DNA of 64,000 nucleotides from Thalassoglobus neptunius. GTDB taxonomy: Bacteria; Planctomycetota; Planctomycetia; Planctomycetales; Planctomycetaceae. Shown piece after piece: positions 29,626-39,029 of this stretch (its first letter is position 1; each line of letters starts with the position of its first letter). The position numbers and the translations under genes were made by a program. The notes under the pieces are model-generated. The model was not told the DNA's origin. It saw only the letters and a list, made by a program, of their open reading frames with translations, and made no database searches. The DNA is taken from NCBI RefSeq assembly GCF_007859735.1, contig NZ_SIHI01000001.1, positions 1,690,341 to 1,754,340 on the forward strand. The letters are read 5' to 3'.

Positions 29626-30777
29626 TTACGTTCTGACCGAACCGGTGAGCCAACCCGCGAGGCTGCCACCCAGAACAATAGGGACCCAGGCGGCCTGTTC
29701 TGCCGGGACGATCCCTGACTGCCCGAGAAAACTGCTTCCGATCGAGACGCCATAAATGATCGCCAGCACGATCACGCAAGTGGCGATGTTGGTCACCTGT
29801 TGCATCGTGCTCATACGGTCTTTTCGCACAATCAAAGGAATGACGATATAGAGGCCGACAAGAGTCAACAGAGGTTGCGTGATGCGAGAATGGAGATGCA
29901 TCAGAATTCCGCGTCGCGAAATATCACTTCCGTACGGTTCATGCAGAAATCTGAGCAGTTGGGGAGTGCCCATCAACCGATAGTTTGAAGTCTTGCGGCT
30001 CATCTGACTGAAACTGAGATGAGTATTGATGAACACGTCTGTCCCGTTCGGCTGGGGAACAATGTTCTGTCGCCCCAATTCCGTTAACGGAAATTCTTGA
30101 AAGGGAACTGATGTCTGTTTGAGGAGCCAGCCTCCCGGACGTTGCGTCCCATCCTCATCCGACTGCGGAGGAAGATAAATGCCGTCCTCCGCTTCCAGCG
30201 TGAAGTAGTCGGTGGTCAAAAGCGGTGGCTGAATGCGGAATTGAGGTTTGTGAAGTCGCTTCTCTTCCGGATAAACGCCTTCGCCTGTCAAGAACATTTG
30301 CCAGCGCAAGTCGAACTGAGGGTCCACGTTTTGCGCATCTTCTGCAGACTGCCCATGTTTTCTTTGCAGTTTGGGAGCAATGGCGGGCAAGACGAGTTCC
30401 TGATTCGCGAGAAGGGCTCCACTGATCGCCAAGACGCCGAACGCGAGTGGAAGTGTCAGTCGATAAGTTGGGATCCCAGCTGCGAGGACAGGATGAATTT
30501 CGCCGGACTTCAACAAAAGCGCAAGTGTCGAGACCGCGGAGATCACAACTATCGAGGGGCCAGCAAGATCAATGACCATCAGTGAATGGTAGAAGTAATG
30601 ATGCGCCATCAAATTGAGGAGCATCATCGAATTTCCGTTCGCTTCTTCGACACTTTCCTGAAAAGAGTCGAGATTCGTGAATCCATCGATCACGGCAAAG
30701 AGACCGATCGATGCAATCAGAAACACGGCAATGATATGGAAGTAGCGAAAGAGTAGATATCGGTCGTAAGTTGTCAC
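29626..30777 (-). CDS. LptF/LptG-family permease
   Basis: 383 residues. YDRYLLFRYFHIIAVFLIASIG is the conserved N-terminal helix of YjgP/YjgQ permeases. Helices 2-3 fall at residues 55-125 (VVISAVSTLALLLKSGEIHPVLAAGI contains the family's conserved coupling-region pattern), a periplasmic jelly-roll-like domain spans about 130-290, and three closing helices follow (LLTLVGLYIVIPLIV, NIATCVIVLAIIYGV, WVPIVLGGSLAGWLTG). The protein would form the inner-membrane LPS-export complex LptB2FG. Which of F or G cannot be told from one copy. It is transcribed divergently from the envelope cluster. Confidence 0.88.
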   Translation of the reverse strand: MTTYDRYLLFRYFHIIAVFLIASIGLFAVIDGFTNLDSFQESVEEANGNSMMLLNLMAHHYFYHSLMVIDLAGPSIVVISAVSTLALLLKSGEIHPVLAAGIPTYRLTLPLAFGVLAISGALLANQELVLPAIAPKLQRKHGQSAEDAQNVDPQFDLRWQMFLTGEGVYPEEKRLHKPQFRIQPPLLTTDYFTLEAEDGIYLPPQSDEDGTQRPGGWLLKQTSVPFQEFPLTELGRQNIVPQPNGTDVFINTHLSFSQMSRKTSNYRLMGTPQLLRFLHEPYGSDISRRGILMHLHSRITQPLLTLVGLYIVIPLIVRKDRMSTMQQVTNIATCVIVLAIIYGVSIGSSFLGQSGIVPAEQAAWVPIVLGGSLAGWLTGSVRT

Positions 30778-30989
30778 GGTTGCGGACCAGTCGGGCAGAA
30801 CGGTTCGCCGGATTAGAGATCAAAACAGCGAACAAGGTCAAGATGATCTCGGCGAACATAATTCGCGCTCAGTAAGTCTTCCCAACAAGACTCGAAGGAA
30901 AACCGGTGCCGGTATCAGAAAGTCCACATTGACCCAATTTCTGCAAACGCCGTAAACTTTGAATTACTCACCCGTTTCAATAATGAACG

Positions 30990-32045
30990 ATGACAATGAG
31001 CCCAACAGCGAGGGACAATTCGCCATCACAACTTACGGACTGGCTGCGCGTTCAATTGCGCTGGGTCACTGTCCCGAGTTGGTTGATTTCCGGATTGTTT
31101 CATGTGGCTTTGGCGGCGCTGATTGTCTTTCTCACGCAGTTGCCAAGTTGTCGCGGGGACATTTCCGGAGATGACGGAGAGTCCTTTCGTGATGTCGGCA
31201 TTCATGTGCGACCTGCAAAAAACGAAGCTGATTCGGACTCCGAAACCGAACTCGATGAGACTTCCGAGTCCTCCGATCTGGTGTACGAGAATCCACTCAA
31301 GATCGAAGAGCCCTTGCTGGACACGACGCCTCCCGTGGAGCTGCAACTTCCATCGATCGATATTCCAACACCTGTGATCGGAGCTGGCAGTGTGCCGGTC
31401 CCCTCAAGTGTTCCCACTCAGGAACTTGTTAAACCGAATTTGAGGAACGACTCGCCGAGTTCGTCGAATCCGTCGGGAGGCAATGTTGCGGGCGGAACGT
31501 CATTCATGGGAATTCGTGATGTTGGCAAGAGCTTCGTGTTCGTCATCGATCGTTCGTACAGCATGGACAACGATGGAGCCTTAGCGGCGGCGAAGTCGGA
31601 GTTGCTGGCGAGTCTGTCTCAGCTCGACGAGAATCAGCAGTTTCAAATCATTTTTTACAGCAACGAAGCAGAAGTGCTCCGACCTCGTGACGACCGATTT
31701 GATATGTTCTGGGGAACGGATGCCCAACGGATGCAAGTAAGCGGACGATTGAAATCGATCTTTGCCAGTGGGGGTACAGATCACCTTCCGGCATTGAGTC
31801 GAGCACTCAACTTTCGACCGGATGTGATTTATTTATTAACAGACGGTGCGGCTGAGTCGGCACTCGATTCCTCAGATATGAATGAAATCAAGCGCCTCAA
31901 TCGAAGCGGCACTCGAATCAACTGCATTGAGTTTGGCCGATCGTCGGAACCAGCGATTAAAGGCGAGGCGAATTTCCTTTGGCAAATTGCCCACCGGAAT
32001 CAAGGCAAGTATGTTTATGTGAACGTGAATCGTTCCAGGCTGTAA
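30990..32045 (+). CDS. membrane-anchored von Willebrand factor A domain protein
   Basis: 351 residues. A cytoplasmic N-terminus and one membrane helix (LISGLFHVALAALIVFLTQL, about 32-51) are followed by an acidic Pro/Ser-rich linker to about 165, and a VWA domain with the MIDAS motif DRSYSM (D-x-S-x-S form) at about 190, LTDGAAES for the distal Asp and a Thr in GGTDHLP. The layout is that of planctomycete VWA proteins found next to ExbB/ExbD genes. It is the first gene of the plus-strand envelope cluster. The start (ATG 30990 or 30996) lacks a good Shine-Dalgarno. The role is unknown, probably periplasmic protein-protein contact. Confidence 0.85.
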   Translation: MTMSPTARDNSPSQLTDWLRVQLRWVTVPSWLISGLFHVALAALIVFLTQLPSCRGDISGDDGESFRDVGIHVRPAKNEADSDSETELDETSESSDLVYENPLKIEEPLLDTTPPVELQLPSIDIPTPVIGAGSVPVPSSVPTQELVKPNLRNDSPSSSNPSGGNVAGGTSFMGIRDVGKSFVFVIDRSYSMDNDGALAAAKSELLASLSQLDENQQFQIIFYSNEAEVLRPRDDRFDMFWGTDAQRMQVSGRLKSIFASGGTDHLPALSRALNFRPDVIYLLTDGAAESALDSSDMNEIKRLNRSGTRINCIEFGRSSEPAIKGEANFLWQIAHRNQGKYVYVNVNRSRL

Positions 32046-32139
32046 TTGTAATTTGGAATCGCGCGATCAGTCACGGATAAGATCGCCGAGTTGTTATTTA
32101 AGAGTTGTTCGTGAAGGCGAACAAGATAGTGGGAATCTC

Positions 32140-32712
32140 ATGCAGGAGACGAACTCCGAAGTAATGTCGCATAAATCGCGGTGGTTGTGGTTCTCAGTTC
32201 TGACGATCGTCATTGTCTCTATCGATCAATGGAGCAAGATTTATGCGATTGAGAACTGGAAAGGACTTCCCCCGCGGACATTCTTCAATGACCTGTTCCG
32301 CATTCAATATGCAGAGAATCCCGGAGCGTTTCTCAGTCTGTTCGCAGGGTTTTCACCGGAGTTAAGATTCTGGCTGTTGATCGTCATGACCGGAACGATG
32401 ATGCTTGGGATGACGATTTACCTTCTCTTCAGCCGGACCGTGAGCACGCTGGTCTTCTTCGCCTTTACGCTCGTGGTCGGCGGAGGAGTCAGCAATATGA
32501 TCGACCGAATCCGGTTTGAATGTGTTATCGACTATTTTAATTTAGGAATCGGATCGGTTCGAACAGGGATCTTTAATATCGCTGATATGGCGATTTCTGC
32601 AGGGTTCCTGTTGATGCTGCCACTCATTTTGTTCGGGGAGAAATCGTCTTCTTCGAAAGAAGCGACGAAATCATCGACCGATGCGACCGCGACAGGATCG
32701 ACAGCCTCGTGA
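32140..32712 (+). CDS. lspA: lipoprotein signal peptidase (signal peptidase II)
   Basis: 190 residues from ATG 32140. Four membrane helices begin with WFSVLTIVIVSIDQWSK. Conserved aspartyl protease blocks are present: DQWSK, N in QYAENPGAFLS, catalytic Asp in VSNMIDR and catalytic Asp in GIFNIADMAI. It cleaves prolipoproteins at the lipobox Cys in the inner membrane. The tail is Ser/Thr-rich. An alternative start is ATG 32164. The downstream TPR gene starts inside its stop (GTGA overlap), so it is part of the cluster. The lipoprotein encoded at 2851-3318 would be a substrate. Confidence 0.95.
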   Translation: MQETNSEVMSHKSRWLWFSVLTIVIVSIDQWSKIYAIENWKGLPPRTFFNDLFRIQYAENPGAFLSLFAGFSPELRFWLLIVMTGTMMLGMTIYLLFSRTVSTLVFFAFTLVVGGGVSNMIDRIRFECVIDYFNLGIGSVRTGIFNIADMAISAGFLLMLPLILFGEKSSSSKEATKSSTDATATGSTAS

Positions 32713-33746
32713 CATCATTCACCGTCAGATCTGTCATGCACACGAAACCGCGATACCTGTTCGCAGTGGTTTCGATGTGGATCAGTTCGTCGATTGTGTT
32801 TGCACAGGATCGGGTCACGTATCTCCCTGAAGGGGCTGCCGCTCCGATCACTCTTGTCGGAGAAGTTCTGGATTCGACCGGTGAAGAACTGCGATTGCGC
32901 CCATCTGGAGGAATTCCTCAATCGATTCCAGCGGATCGCGTGGTTGAGATTGAGACGCACTACGATCCCTCGCATCTGAAAGGGATTGAGTTCTTTCAGA
33001 ATGATCAACTTCAGGAAGCTGAAGAAGCATTTCGCGCGGCATTGAAACGAGAGCCGCGAGAATGGGTTGATCGAGAACTTTTGGCATGGCTCACTCGTTC
33101 CTACTTAAGAGAAGGGCAATTGACTGCAGCGTTGCAGTCGTTTCGAGAGTTGGTCAGTTCTGATCCGCTCACCCGTCACTGGGGGCTGGCTCCATTGGAA
33201 TGGTCCTCCCGACAGGTTTCCGGAGGACTGCGACAGGCGGCGAAACCGCTCGTTGTGGAGAGTCGCGCCACCGATCGACTACTCGGCGCAAGTTTGCTGA
33301 TGTTTGATCCCATTGCTGGCCCTGCCGCTCGAGCAGAACTCAATGATCTCGCGCGAAACACGAACCCCCGGATTTCCAAGCTGGCACGTTCTCAGCTCTG
33401 GCGATTAACACTCTCAACGGGCGAAGTGACACAAAACCGATTGATCAATTGGCAGGACGATATCGACGCACTTCCGGTCGGTTTGCGGGCTGGTCCTCAA
33501 TTTTTGCTCGCCAAAGGGTACGAGCAAATCGGATTGCCCCGACTGGCAGCTGCAGAGTATCTCAAACTGACGATTCTGTATTCAGAGCACGAAGTGTTGA
33601 CTGCGGCCGCCACTCTCGAAGCAGCGCGGCTGATCGGCGAGACTGGATTGACTCAGGAGGCAGATCTGTTGTACCGGGAACTTCTGGCCCGCTTTCCGAG
33701 GTCGGACGCAGCGAAACTCGCGAAAAATCAAATGCTGACGAACTAA
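32709..33746 (+). CDS. exported TPR protein of the envelope cluster
   Basis: 345 residues beginning at GTG 32709, overlapping the lspA stop by four bases. The signal peptide is RYLFAVVSMWISSSIVFA. An SH3-like or SPOR-like opening strand set (ITLVGEVLDSTGEELRLR) precedes TPR helices: LKGIEFFQNDQLQEAEEAFRAAL, TRSYLREGQLTAALQSFRELV, and the C-terminal pair EQIGLPRLAAAEYLKLTILY and ARLIGETGLTQEADLLYRELL. It resembles YbgF/CpoB-like periplasmic helpers that travel with Tol/Exb systems, which fits the next gene being ExbB, but sequence identity to CpoB is not obvious. Confidence 0.8.
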   Translation: MTSFTVRSVMHTKPRYLFAVVSMWISSSIVFAQDRVTYLPEGAAAPITLVGEVLDSTGEELRLRPSGGIPQSIPADRVVEIETHYDPSHLKGIEFFQNDQLQEAEEAFRAALKREPREWVDRELLAWLTRSYLREGQLTAALQSFRELVSSDPLTRHWGLAPLEWSSRQVSGGLRQAAKPLVVESRATDRLLGASLLMFDPIAGPAARAELNDLARNTNPRISKLARSQLWRLTLSTGEVTQNRLINWQDDIDALPVGLRAGPQFLLAKGYEQIGLPRLAAAEYLKLTILYSEHEVLTAAATLEAARLIGETGLTQEADLLYRELLARFPRSDAAKLAKNQMLTN

Positions 33747-33784
33747 CGAGAAGTTGCGAAGCATATTCCTCACGGATTGAGAAA

Positions 33785-34561
33785 ATGGCACAGACTTGTA
33801 TGAGACAGTTCACGATCTGGGTGGCGGGCTTCCTGTTCCTTCTGATTTGTCAACCTGTTTCAGGGGCTGAGGGAGGTATCTTTCAGGACGGTCAGGTGAA
33901 TCCCAAAGGTCTTCTTCAAGCTGGGGGGATCATTGGTTATGTTATCATCGCACTCAGCGTCGCAACGGTCGCATTGATCATCGAGCACCTTCTCAGTATT
34001 CGAAAAGGTTCGCTCATGCCTCGTTCATTGGCTGAGAAACTTCAGCAGTTGATTTCAAGCGGTCAGTATCAGCAAGCGGATGCTCTTTGCCGTGAGAGTC
34101 CCACTTTTCTTTCGTATGTTGTTTCGTCCGGAATCCAGGAGGCCAACTTCGGATATACGGCGGTTGAGAAAGCGATGGAAGATGCCTGCGTCGAGCAATC
34201 GGCTCGATTGAATCGCAAGATCGAATACCTCTCAGTGATCGGTGCCCTTGCTCCGATGCTTGGATTGATGGGAACCGTTTGGGGCATGATTCAAGCGTTC
34301 GCGGAGTTTACTGAGAAAGCGAATCCCATGCCGGCGGATTTCGCACCGGCAATTTCAGAAGCACTCGTGACCACTCTGTTCGGGCTGTGTGTCGCTGTTC
34401 CGGCACTCGCTGCGTATGCGTGGTTTCGAAACCGAATCGATGAGTATGTTGCCGAAGCGACCCTGTTGAGCGAACATCTCATTGCGCCGCTTCGCAGAAC
34501 TCTGATGGACAAACGAAAACCGAATCGGGCAGCGGCTGCCCCTCAGCCGACCCGGAGTTGA
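33785..34561 (+). CDS. exbB: MotA/TolQ/ExbB proton-channel family protein
   Basis: 258 residues from ATG 33785. An N-terminal signal-like helix (FTIWVAGFLFLLICQPVSGA) is followed by the three TolQ/ExbB helices: GGIIGYVIIALSVATVALIIEHLL, the hallmark LSVIGALAPMLGLMGTVWGMIQAF and ISEALVTTLFGLCVAVPALAAYAWF. It forms the stator/proton channel with an ExbD/TolR partner; two ExbD genes follow immediately. The assignment to Exb, Tol or a planctomycete-specific transport or motility role is open. The extra N-terminal helix is seen in several planctomycete homologues. Confidence 0.92.
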   Translation: MAQTCMRQFTIWVAGFLFLLICQPVSGAEGGIFQDGQVNPKGLLQAGGIIGYVIIALSVATVALIIEHLLSIRKGSLMPRSLAEKLQQLISSGQYQQADALCRESPTFLSYVVSSGIQEANFGYTAVEKAMEDACVEQSARLNRKIEYLSVIGALAPMLGLMGTVWGMIQAFAEFTEKANPMPADFAPAISEALVTTLFGLCVAVPALAAYAWFRNRIDEYVAEATLLSEHLIAPLRRTLMDKRKPNRAAAAPQPTRS

Positions 34562-34563
34562 CC

Positions 34564-34974
34564 ATGAGGGTTCCGACGCGAAACCGTGAGCGAGGAGTGC
34601 AATTCAATATCACTCCGCTCATCGATGTTGTGTTCCTGTTGGTGATCTTCTTTCTGGTCGCCTCTCATTTCGCCCGGTCTGAACCGTCCGAAGTGGTCGA
34701 CTTACCGTCGGCGCAGGAGGTTGGAGATGACGATGTCGCCAGGCGACTCGTGGTGACTGTCACTCAGGATGGTCGCTATCTCGTCAAAGCGAACGAAGTC
34801 GATGTGGATCAGATTGAAGAGATGATTCGGGACGGAGCAGGGACCGATCCGGAGACATACGCCGTTCGAATTCGCGGCGATGAACGGACGCCCTATTCGG
34901 CGATCGAGCCAGTCATGTTGATTTGTCCTCGATACGGCGTCACGAGATTTGGGTTTCATGTTCTTCTGGAATAG
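34564..34974 (+). CDS. exbD: ExbD/TolR biopolymer transport protein, copy 1
   Basis: 136 residues from ATG 34564, with GGAG 6 bases upstream and two bases after the ExbB stop. The family signature FNITPLIDVVFLLVIFFLVAS contains the proton-carrying Asp in the single membrane helix. The periplasmic part has the ExbD repeat fold (LVVTVTQDGRYLV; YAVRIRGDERTPYSAI; GVTRFGFHVL). It pairs with the ExbB encoded just upstream. Confidence 0.92.
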   Translation: MRVPTRNRERGVQFNITPLIDVVFLLVIFFLVASHFARSEPSEVVDLPSAQEVGDDDVARRLVVTVTQDGRYLVKANEVDVDQIEEMIRDGAGTDPETYAVRIRGDERTPYSAIEPVMLICPRYGVTRFGFHVLLE

Positions 34975-35071
34975 AGCATCACTCGAGAGAAACGAGTACT
35001 GGCAGATTGTCGAAGACTTTCGATTGACCGATTGATTTTGAACACTTCGAGAAGGAATTAACGGCTGCAAG

Positions 35072-35527
35072 ATGCGAGTTCCACAGAGGCACAAAAAGGA
35101 TCACGAGTTCGGAGCGATGACTCCGATGATTGATATCGTGTTTCTGTTGCTCATCTTTTTCGTGGTGACCGCTTCCAGTCAGGTTCAGGAAGAGATTCTG
35201 CCCACCAATCTTCAGGCTCAGGGATCAGTCGAATCCCTCGTTGAACAAGTCGAAGAACCAACGCTTGAAGTCGAAATCTGGTTGAAACTCTCCGTTGCCG
35301 ACGCAGACTCAACAACTGTTGTTGATGTGAACGGAACTCTTTACCACGATCTGGATGTTCTTAAATACCAGTTGAGGACTCTCGCGGAACTTGGTCCGGA
35401 GAATCCCGTCATTCTCGACATTGCAGGCAATGTTCCACTGGGGGACGTCGTTGACATTTACGACACCAGTCAGGCAGCCGGTTTCGAGTCCGTCAACTTC
35501 GCGGTCGATGCGCCGAATTCCAATTGA
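35072..35527 (+). CDS. exbD: ExbD/TolR biopolymer transport protein, copy 2
   Basis: 151 residues. The N-terminus RHKKDHEFGAMTPMIDIVFLLLIFFVVTAS carries the membrane helix with the conserved Asp. The periplasmic domain (VEIWLKLSV; VVDVNGTLYH; NPVILDIAG; AAGFESVNFAV) is diverged from copy 1. It is 97 bases downstream of copy 1 with GAGAAGGAA upstream of the ATG. Two different ExbD subunits with one ExbB suggest a heteromeric stator or two alternative complexes. Confidence 0.9.
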   Translation: MRVPQRHKKDHEFGAMTPMIDIVFLLLIFFVVTASSQVQEEILPTNLQAQGSVESLVEQVEEPTLEVEIWLKLSVADADSTTVVDVNGTLYHDLDVLKYQLRTLAELGPENPVILDIAGNVPLGDVVDIYDTSQAAGFESVNFAVDAPNSN

Positions 35528-35670
35528 TTCAATTTGCCGATCGTCGGTACTCTTTCGATCGGATTTCTGGAAGTTCTGGCGGTTCGCTTTGTTATCGGTG
35601 AAGTGACTTCGCTTCCCCGAGTTTCGACGTGATGGATCGCGTCGGTTTCAACTCAAAGGATTGAGGAACC

Positions 35671-36153
35671 TTGATCCGAAATTTCTTTATCGCATTTCTT
35701 GTCTGGTCGGCGTGCTTGACCGAGTTGTCTTGGTCGAGTTGGAGTGATGCTCCGTTTCGTCCTGCCTGTTTTCCGATCGTTGTCTTGCTGTCAACGTATT
35801 TGTGTGCCCCTGGATGGATGGTTTTCTGGTCCGGCATCTGCGGGTTGATGGTATCGACCCTTGCAGAACGTTCGGTCGTGGAATGCGTCGGCATTTATGC
35901 GACGGTCGGGCTTCTCGCCGCGTTGACCAGTCCGGATGCAGATAAGCATGTCCTCCTGACGAATCGATTGATTCGGTCGCTCTGGATTCTGGGTGGACTT
36001 GTGTTTGTCGAACTCCATCAGCCCCTGGGCATGATGCGTCGCCTGATCTCCGGAACGGAACCGGTCTTGTTGGGAAAACTTGGAGTCACCGTTCTCTGCG
36101 CCGTTGCACTTAGCCTTTTGGCCACGTCATTGGACCGAAGGAGCGAAGCGTGA
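35671..36153 (+). CDS. MreD-like membrane protein
   Basis: 160 residues starting at TTG 35671 with GAGGAA just upstream. Five or so hydrophobic segments are visible: FFIAFLVWSACLTEL, FPIVVLLSTYLCAPGWMVFW, YATVGLLAALTS, LIRSLWILGGLVFVEL and LLGKLGVTVLCAVALSLLA. Sequence identity to MreD is weak by eye. The call rests on size, topology and the position directly before a PBP2-like gene, which is the usual mreD-mrdA order. MreB and MreC are not in the window. Confidence in the exact family is moderate. Confidence 0.55.
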   Translation: MIRNFFIAFLVWSACLTELSWSSWSDAPFRPACFPIVVLLSTYLCAPGWMVFWSGICGLMVSTLAERSVVECVGIYATVGLLAALTSPDADKHVLLTNRLIRSLWILGGLVFVELHQPLGMMRRLISGTEPVLLGKLGVTVLCAVALSLLATSLDRRSEA

Positions 36154-36273
36154 GCGGTTTCGTCAGAGCCAGCGACAGACTTCCGTCAATCATTCTGGCG
36201 AATGCTGTGAACATGTTCCGTCAGAGTGAATTGGAGAGAACGCCTCCCGCGACACGTGTTGTCAGGGAGCGCG

Positions 36274-38445
36274 ATGCATAATCAACCGTTCTCAAGATTT
36301 CAGTCAGCTGACACCGGTCATTCTGAAAGAAGTCACAGCCCACAGTGGAGATTATGGGCTGTCCAGAGTTTCGTGTGTCTCGTTCTCTTTGTCATCGCTG
36401 CGAGAGTCGTCACTTTGCAGGTGACGCTGAGGCAGAGGTTTCTCGATGTCTGGTCGGAATCGACGGAAACAGAAGAGTTTTTAAGTGCGAGAAGTGGGCG
36501 GATTCTTTCGCGTGACGGAGCTGTGCTGGCTTACGACGAAAGACGCTACGATCTGGCTGTCGACTATCGATGGTTGGAGTCTCCTCCGGATCAGCAATGG
36601 CTGCAAAGAGAAATCTCGCGACGACTCGGGGCGCGTGACCGGAGAGATGAAGCCAAGCGATCAACTGTCGAGCGTCAGATCTTGCAGGAACGAGATCGTC
36701 TGTTCGAGCAGCTGGCGCAATTGACAAAAACGTCGCGCGAAGAACTTGAGTCGGATGCCCGCGCGACGCAGCTGAAAATTGAGCAAATGGTTGCCGACGT
36801 CGAAGAGCGGAGGCTGCAAAGAAATCTGGAGTCGTTCAAAGTTCAACAACTCAACTGGAAAGACGGGATCTGGGGGATTGTCGAAACCATCCGTCAGGAA
36901 CTGACAACTCCACCCCGCCGCTATGCGGATGATCCGATCATTCTCAAAGAAGAACTCCAACCTCACATTCTGATTGAAGGAGTTCCTTTGGAAGTCGCGG
37001 CTGCGATCGAATCGCGACCCCATGAGTTTCACGGAGTTCATGTGAAAACTCGATCGGCACGAATCTATCCTCTCGACGATGTGGCAGCTCACGTCATTGG
37101 AGTGCGTCGACTCCCACGACTGAATGAGGAGACCACCGGTCAGGGAGGAGTGGAAGAGACCTATCATGACCAGTTAAGCGGACGTTCCGGACGTCGCTTG
37201 AATGTTCGCAATCGTCGCGGCGACATCATTGAGTCAACTGTCATCGCTGAACCTCAAGACGGGAAGGAAGTCGTCCTCACGATTGATTCACAGATACAGG
37301 AGACTTCAGAAAGACTCCTCGATCAGAGAGTGGTTCAATCTTCGACGAGCTTGGACCAAGAGACTCTCGCCTCAGGCGGAGTCATCATCGTCATGGATTT
37401 GTGGACCGGAGATGTTCTGTCGATGGCCGCTTCGCCAAGAATCTCGCCGCAGGTTCAGGTGAACCCGACGATTGAAGAATGGCGAGAGATGTTGGCTCGT
37501 GAGAACCAACCGTTCTTCCCCAGAGCCACACGAATGGCTTTGTCTCCCGGTTCTGTGTTCACGCTCGTCACTGCCATCGCAGCTTTGGAGGAAGGAGTGA
37601 TTGGCCCGGACGATTTGCAGGAATGCCAGGGGTTTCTCCATCATCCGGATCATTATCGCTGCCAACAATATTTGCAGACAGGGCATGGCCACGGAGTGCT
37701 GCGACTGGAAGAGGCAGTGTGTCAGTCGTGCAATGTTTTCTTCTTTCATCTCGCTGAGCGGTTAGGAATCGAGCGTTTAACAAATTGGGCGGACGCCTTC
37801 GGTTTCGGGACTCCGACCGGGATCGATCTTCCATCGGAAGTGGCCGGTCAGGTGGTGTCTCCTTCTCTTCAGCAAGCGGAGAAAACCATTCAAAAAAGAG
37901 CCGCCCTTCAAATGGCGATTGGACAGGGAGAGTTGCTGGTCTCCCCGCTACAAATTGTGCGTCTGATGGCAACGATCGGAAACGGAGGGTATCTCGTGAC
38001 GCCGCAAATCGTTCATAAGCAGGGGGGAGTGACGAGAACAAGTTCCGAAATGGAAAGAGTCCCCGGTCTAAGCCGCGAGACATTGAAAGTGATTCAGCGG
38101 GGAATGGAGATGGTCGTGCAACACCCACTCGGAACGGGAGTTGAAGCGATGACGCCCGCGATGACCATCGCAGGAAAGACGGGAACAGCACAGGCCAGCG
38201 GAAAAAAATCGCATGCCTGGATGGGAGGCTTTGTCCCTGCAAATGCTCCCCGATTTGCGTTCGTCGTCGTGCTCGAACACGGAGGCTCCGGAACTGCCGA
38301 TGCCGCACCAATCGTCGCTGAGTTAATGACCGAACTCATCGGTTTGGGATATCTCCGTCCACAATGGGAGGACTCGTCATCCTTTCGGGAAAACAACTCC
38401 GACGCCGTTTCAATCGATTCCGATCATGCTCCATCACCGCGATAA
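36274..38445 (+). CDS. PBP2-type (class B) penicillin-binding protein, SxxK lysine replaced
   Basis: 723 residues from ATG 36274 (AGGGAG upstream; GTG 36226 is possible). One membrane helix (FVCLVLFVIAARVVTL) is followed by the dimerisation domain with SARSGRILSRDGAVLA and a charged coiled-coil-like insert at about 105-190, and RIYPLDDVAAHVIGV. The transpeptidase domain has SCN (Ser485-x-Asn487) and KTGTAQ (Lys635). The nucleophile motif reads S427-V-F-T430: the usual SxxK lysine is Thr, codon ACG at 37561-37563. It sits in the cluster after MreD-like, so it belongs to wall elongation by context, but catalysis is doubtful. Confidence 0.88.
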   Translation: MHNQPFSRFQSADTGHSERSHSPQWRLWAVQSFVCLVLFVIAARVVTLQVTLRQRFLDVWSESTETEEFLSARSGRILSRDGAVLAYDERRYDLAVDYRWLESPPDQQWLQREISRRLGARDRRDEAKRSTVERQILQERDRLFEQLAQLTKTSREELESDARATQLKIEQMVADVEERRLQRNLESFKVQQLNWKDGIWGIVETIRQELTTPPRRYADDPIILKEELQPHILIEGVPLEVAAAIESRPHEFHGVHVKTRSARIYPLDDVAAHVIGVRRLPRLNEETTGQGGVEETYHDQLSGRSGRRLNVRNRRGDIIESTVIAEPQDGKEVVLTIDSQIQETSERLLDQRVVQSSTSLDQETLASGGVIIVMDLWTGDVLSMAASPRISPQVQVNPTIEEWREMLARENQPFFPRATRMALSPGSVFTLVTAIAALEEGVIGPDDLQECQGFLHHPDHYRCQQYLQTGHGHGVLRLEEAVCQSCNVFFFHLAERLGIERLTNWADAFGFGTPTGIDLPSEVAGQVVSPSLQQAEKTIQKRAALQMAIGQGELLVSPLQIVRLMATIGNGGYLVTPQIVHKQGGVTRTSSEMERVPGLSRETLKVIQRGMEMVVQHPLGTGVEAMTPAMTIAGKTGTAQASGKKSHAWMGGFVPANAPRFAFVVVLEHGGSGTADAAPIVAELMTELIGLGYLRPQWEDSSSFRENNSDAVSIDSDHAPSPR

Positions 38446-38609
38446 AAAAACACGCTGCTTATGTTACGCATATTGCCCATTTTCTGTTCGGTTCGTGAAT
38501 TGATGGTTGCGAGCTCGAAAATTCTTGCGAGAGACACCCTGGGAAGCGTTAGAATAAACCGAATCGCCTGGAGTGTTGACGACAGAGATCCGTCGAAGGA
38601 AATACGCAG

Positions 38610-39029
38610 ATGCCGTTAAAGACCCTGGAAATGGAGGAGCCAGCGCTCAATCTGACGCCAATGATCGACATCGTGCTTCTGCTGGTGATTTTCTTCATGG
38701 TCGGGACGCAGTTCGCCGAAGATGAAGGCCAGTACGAAATCGTCCTGCCAACGGTCTCCGAAGCACAGCCTCTCACCTCTTTGCCGGATGATATCGTGAT
38801 CAGTGTCACGCACGATGGAGGCTTGATCTTTGATGGCGAGGAAATGTCTCTCCAAGATGTCGAGGCCGAACTTCGAGCTGCGAAGAGTCGATATGCCGGG
38901 CAAGCGGTTGTGATTCGTGGAGACGGGGCCGGGCCGTATCAACATGTGATGACTATCTTAAACCTCTGCCAACGTACACAAATTAAGAACGTTCAACTTG
39001 CGAATCGGGAAGAGGATGGCGGGCCATGA
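38610..39029 (+). CDS. ExbD/TolR-type protein, copy 3
   Basis: 139 residues. PALNLTPMIDIVLLLVIFFMVGTQF is the ExbD membrane helix with its Asp. The periplasmic part is short and regular (DIVISVTHDGGLIFDGEEM; QAVVIRGDGAGPYQHVMTIL; IKNVQLA). A GAAGGAA site precedes ATG 38610. Its stop overlaps the next gene's ATG by four bases, which ties it to the terpene-cyclase-fold protein rather than to an adjacent ExbB. It probably shares the ExbB from 33785. Confidence 0.9.
   Translation: MPLKTLEMEEPALNLTPMIDIVLLLVIFFMVGTQFAEDEGQYEIVLPTVSEAQPLTSLPDDIVISVTHDGGLIFDGEEMSLQDVEAELRAAKSRYAGQAVVIRGDGAGPYQHVMTILNLCQRTQIKNVQLANREEDGGP

Noticed and set aside
37568-38311. 247-codon minus-strand frame opposite the PBP2-like gene
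   Set aside because: Arg/Ser/Pro-rich shadow; the plus strand has clear SCN and KTGTA motifs.
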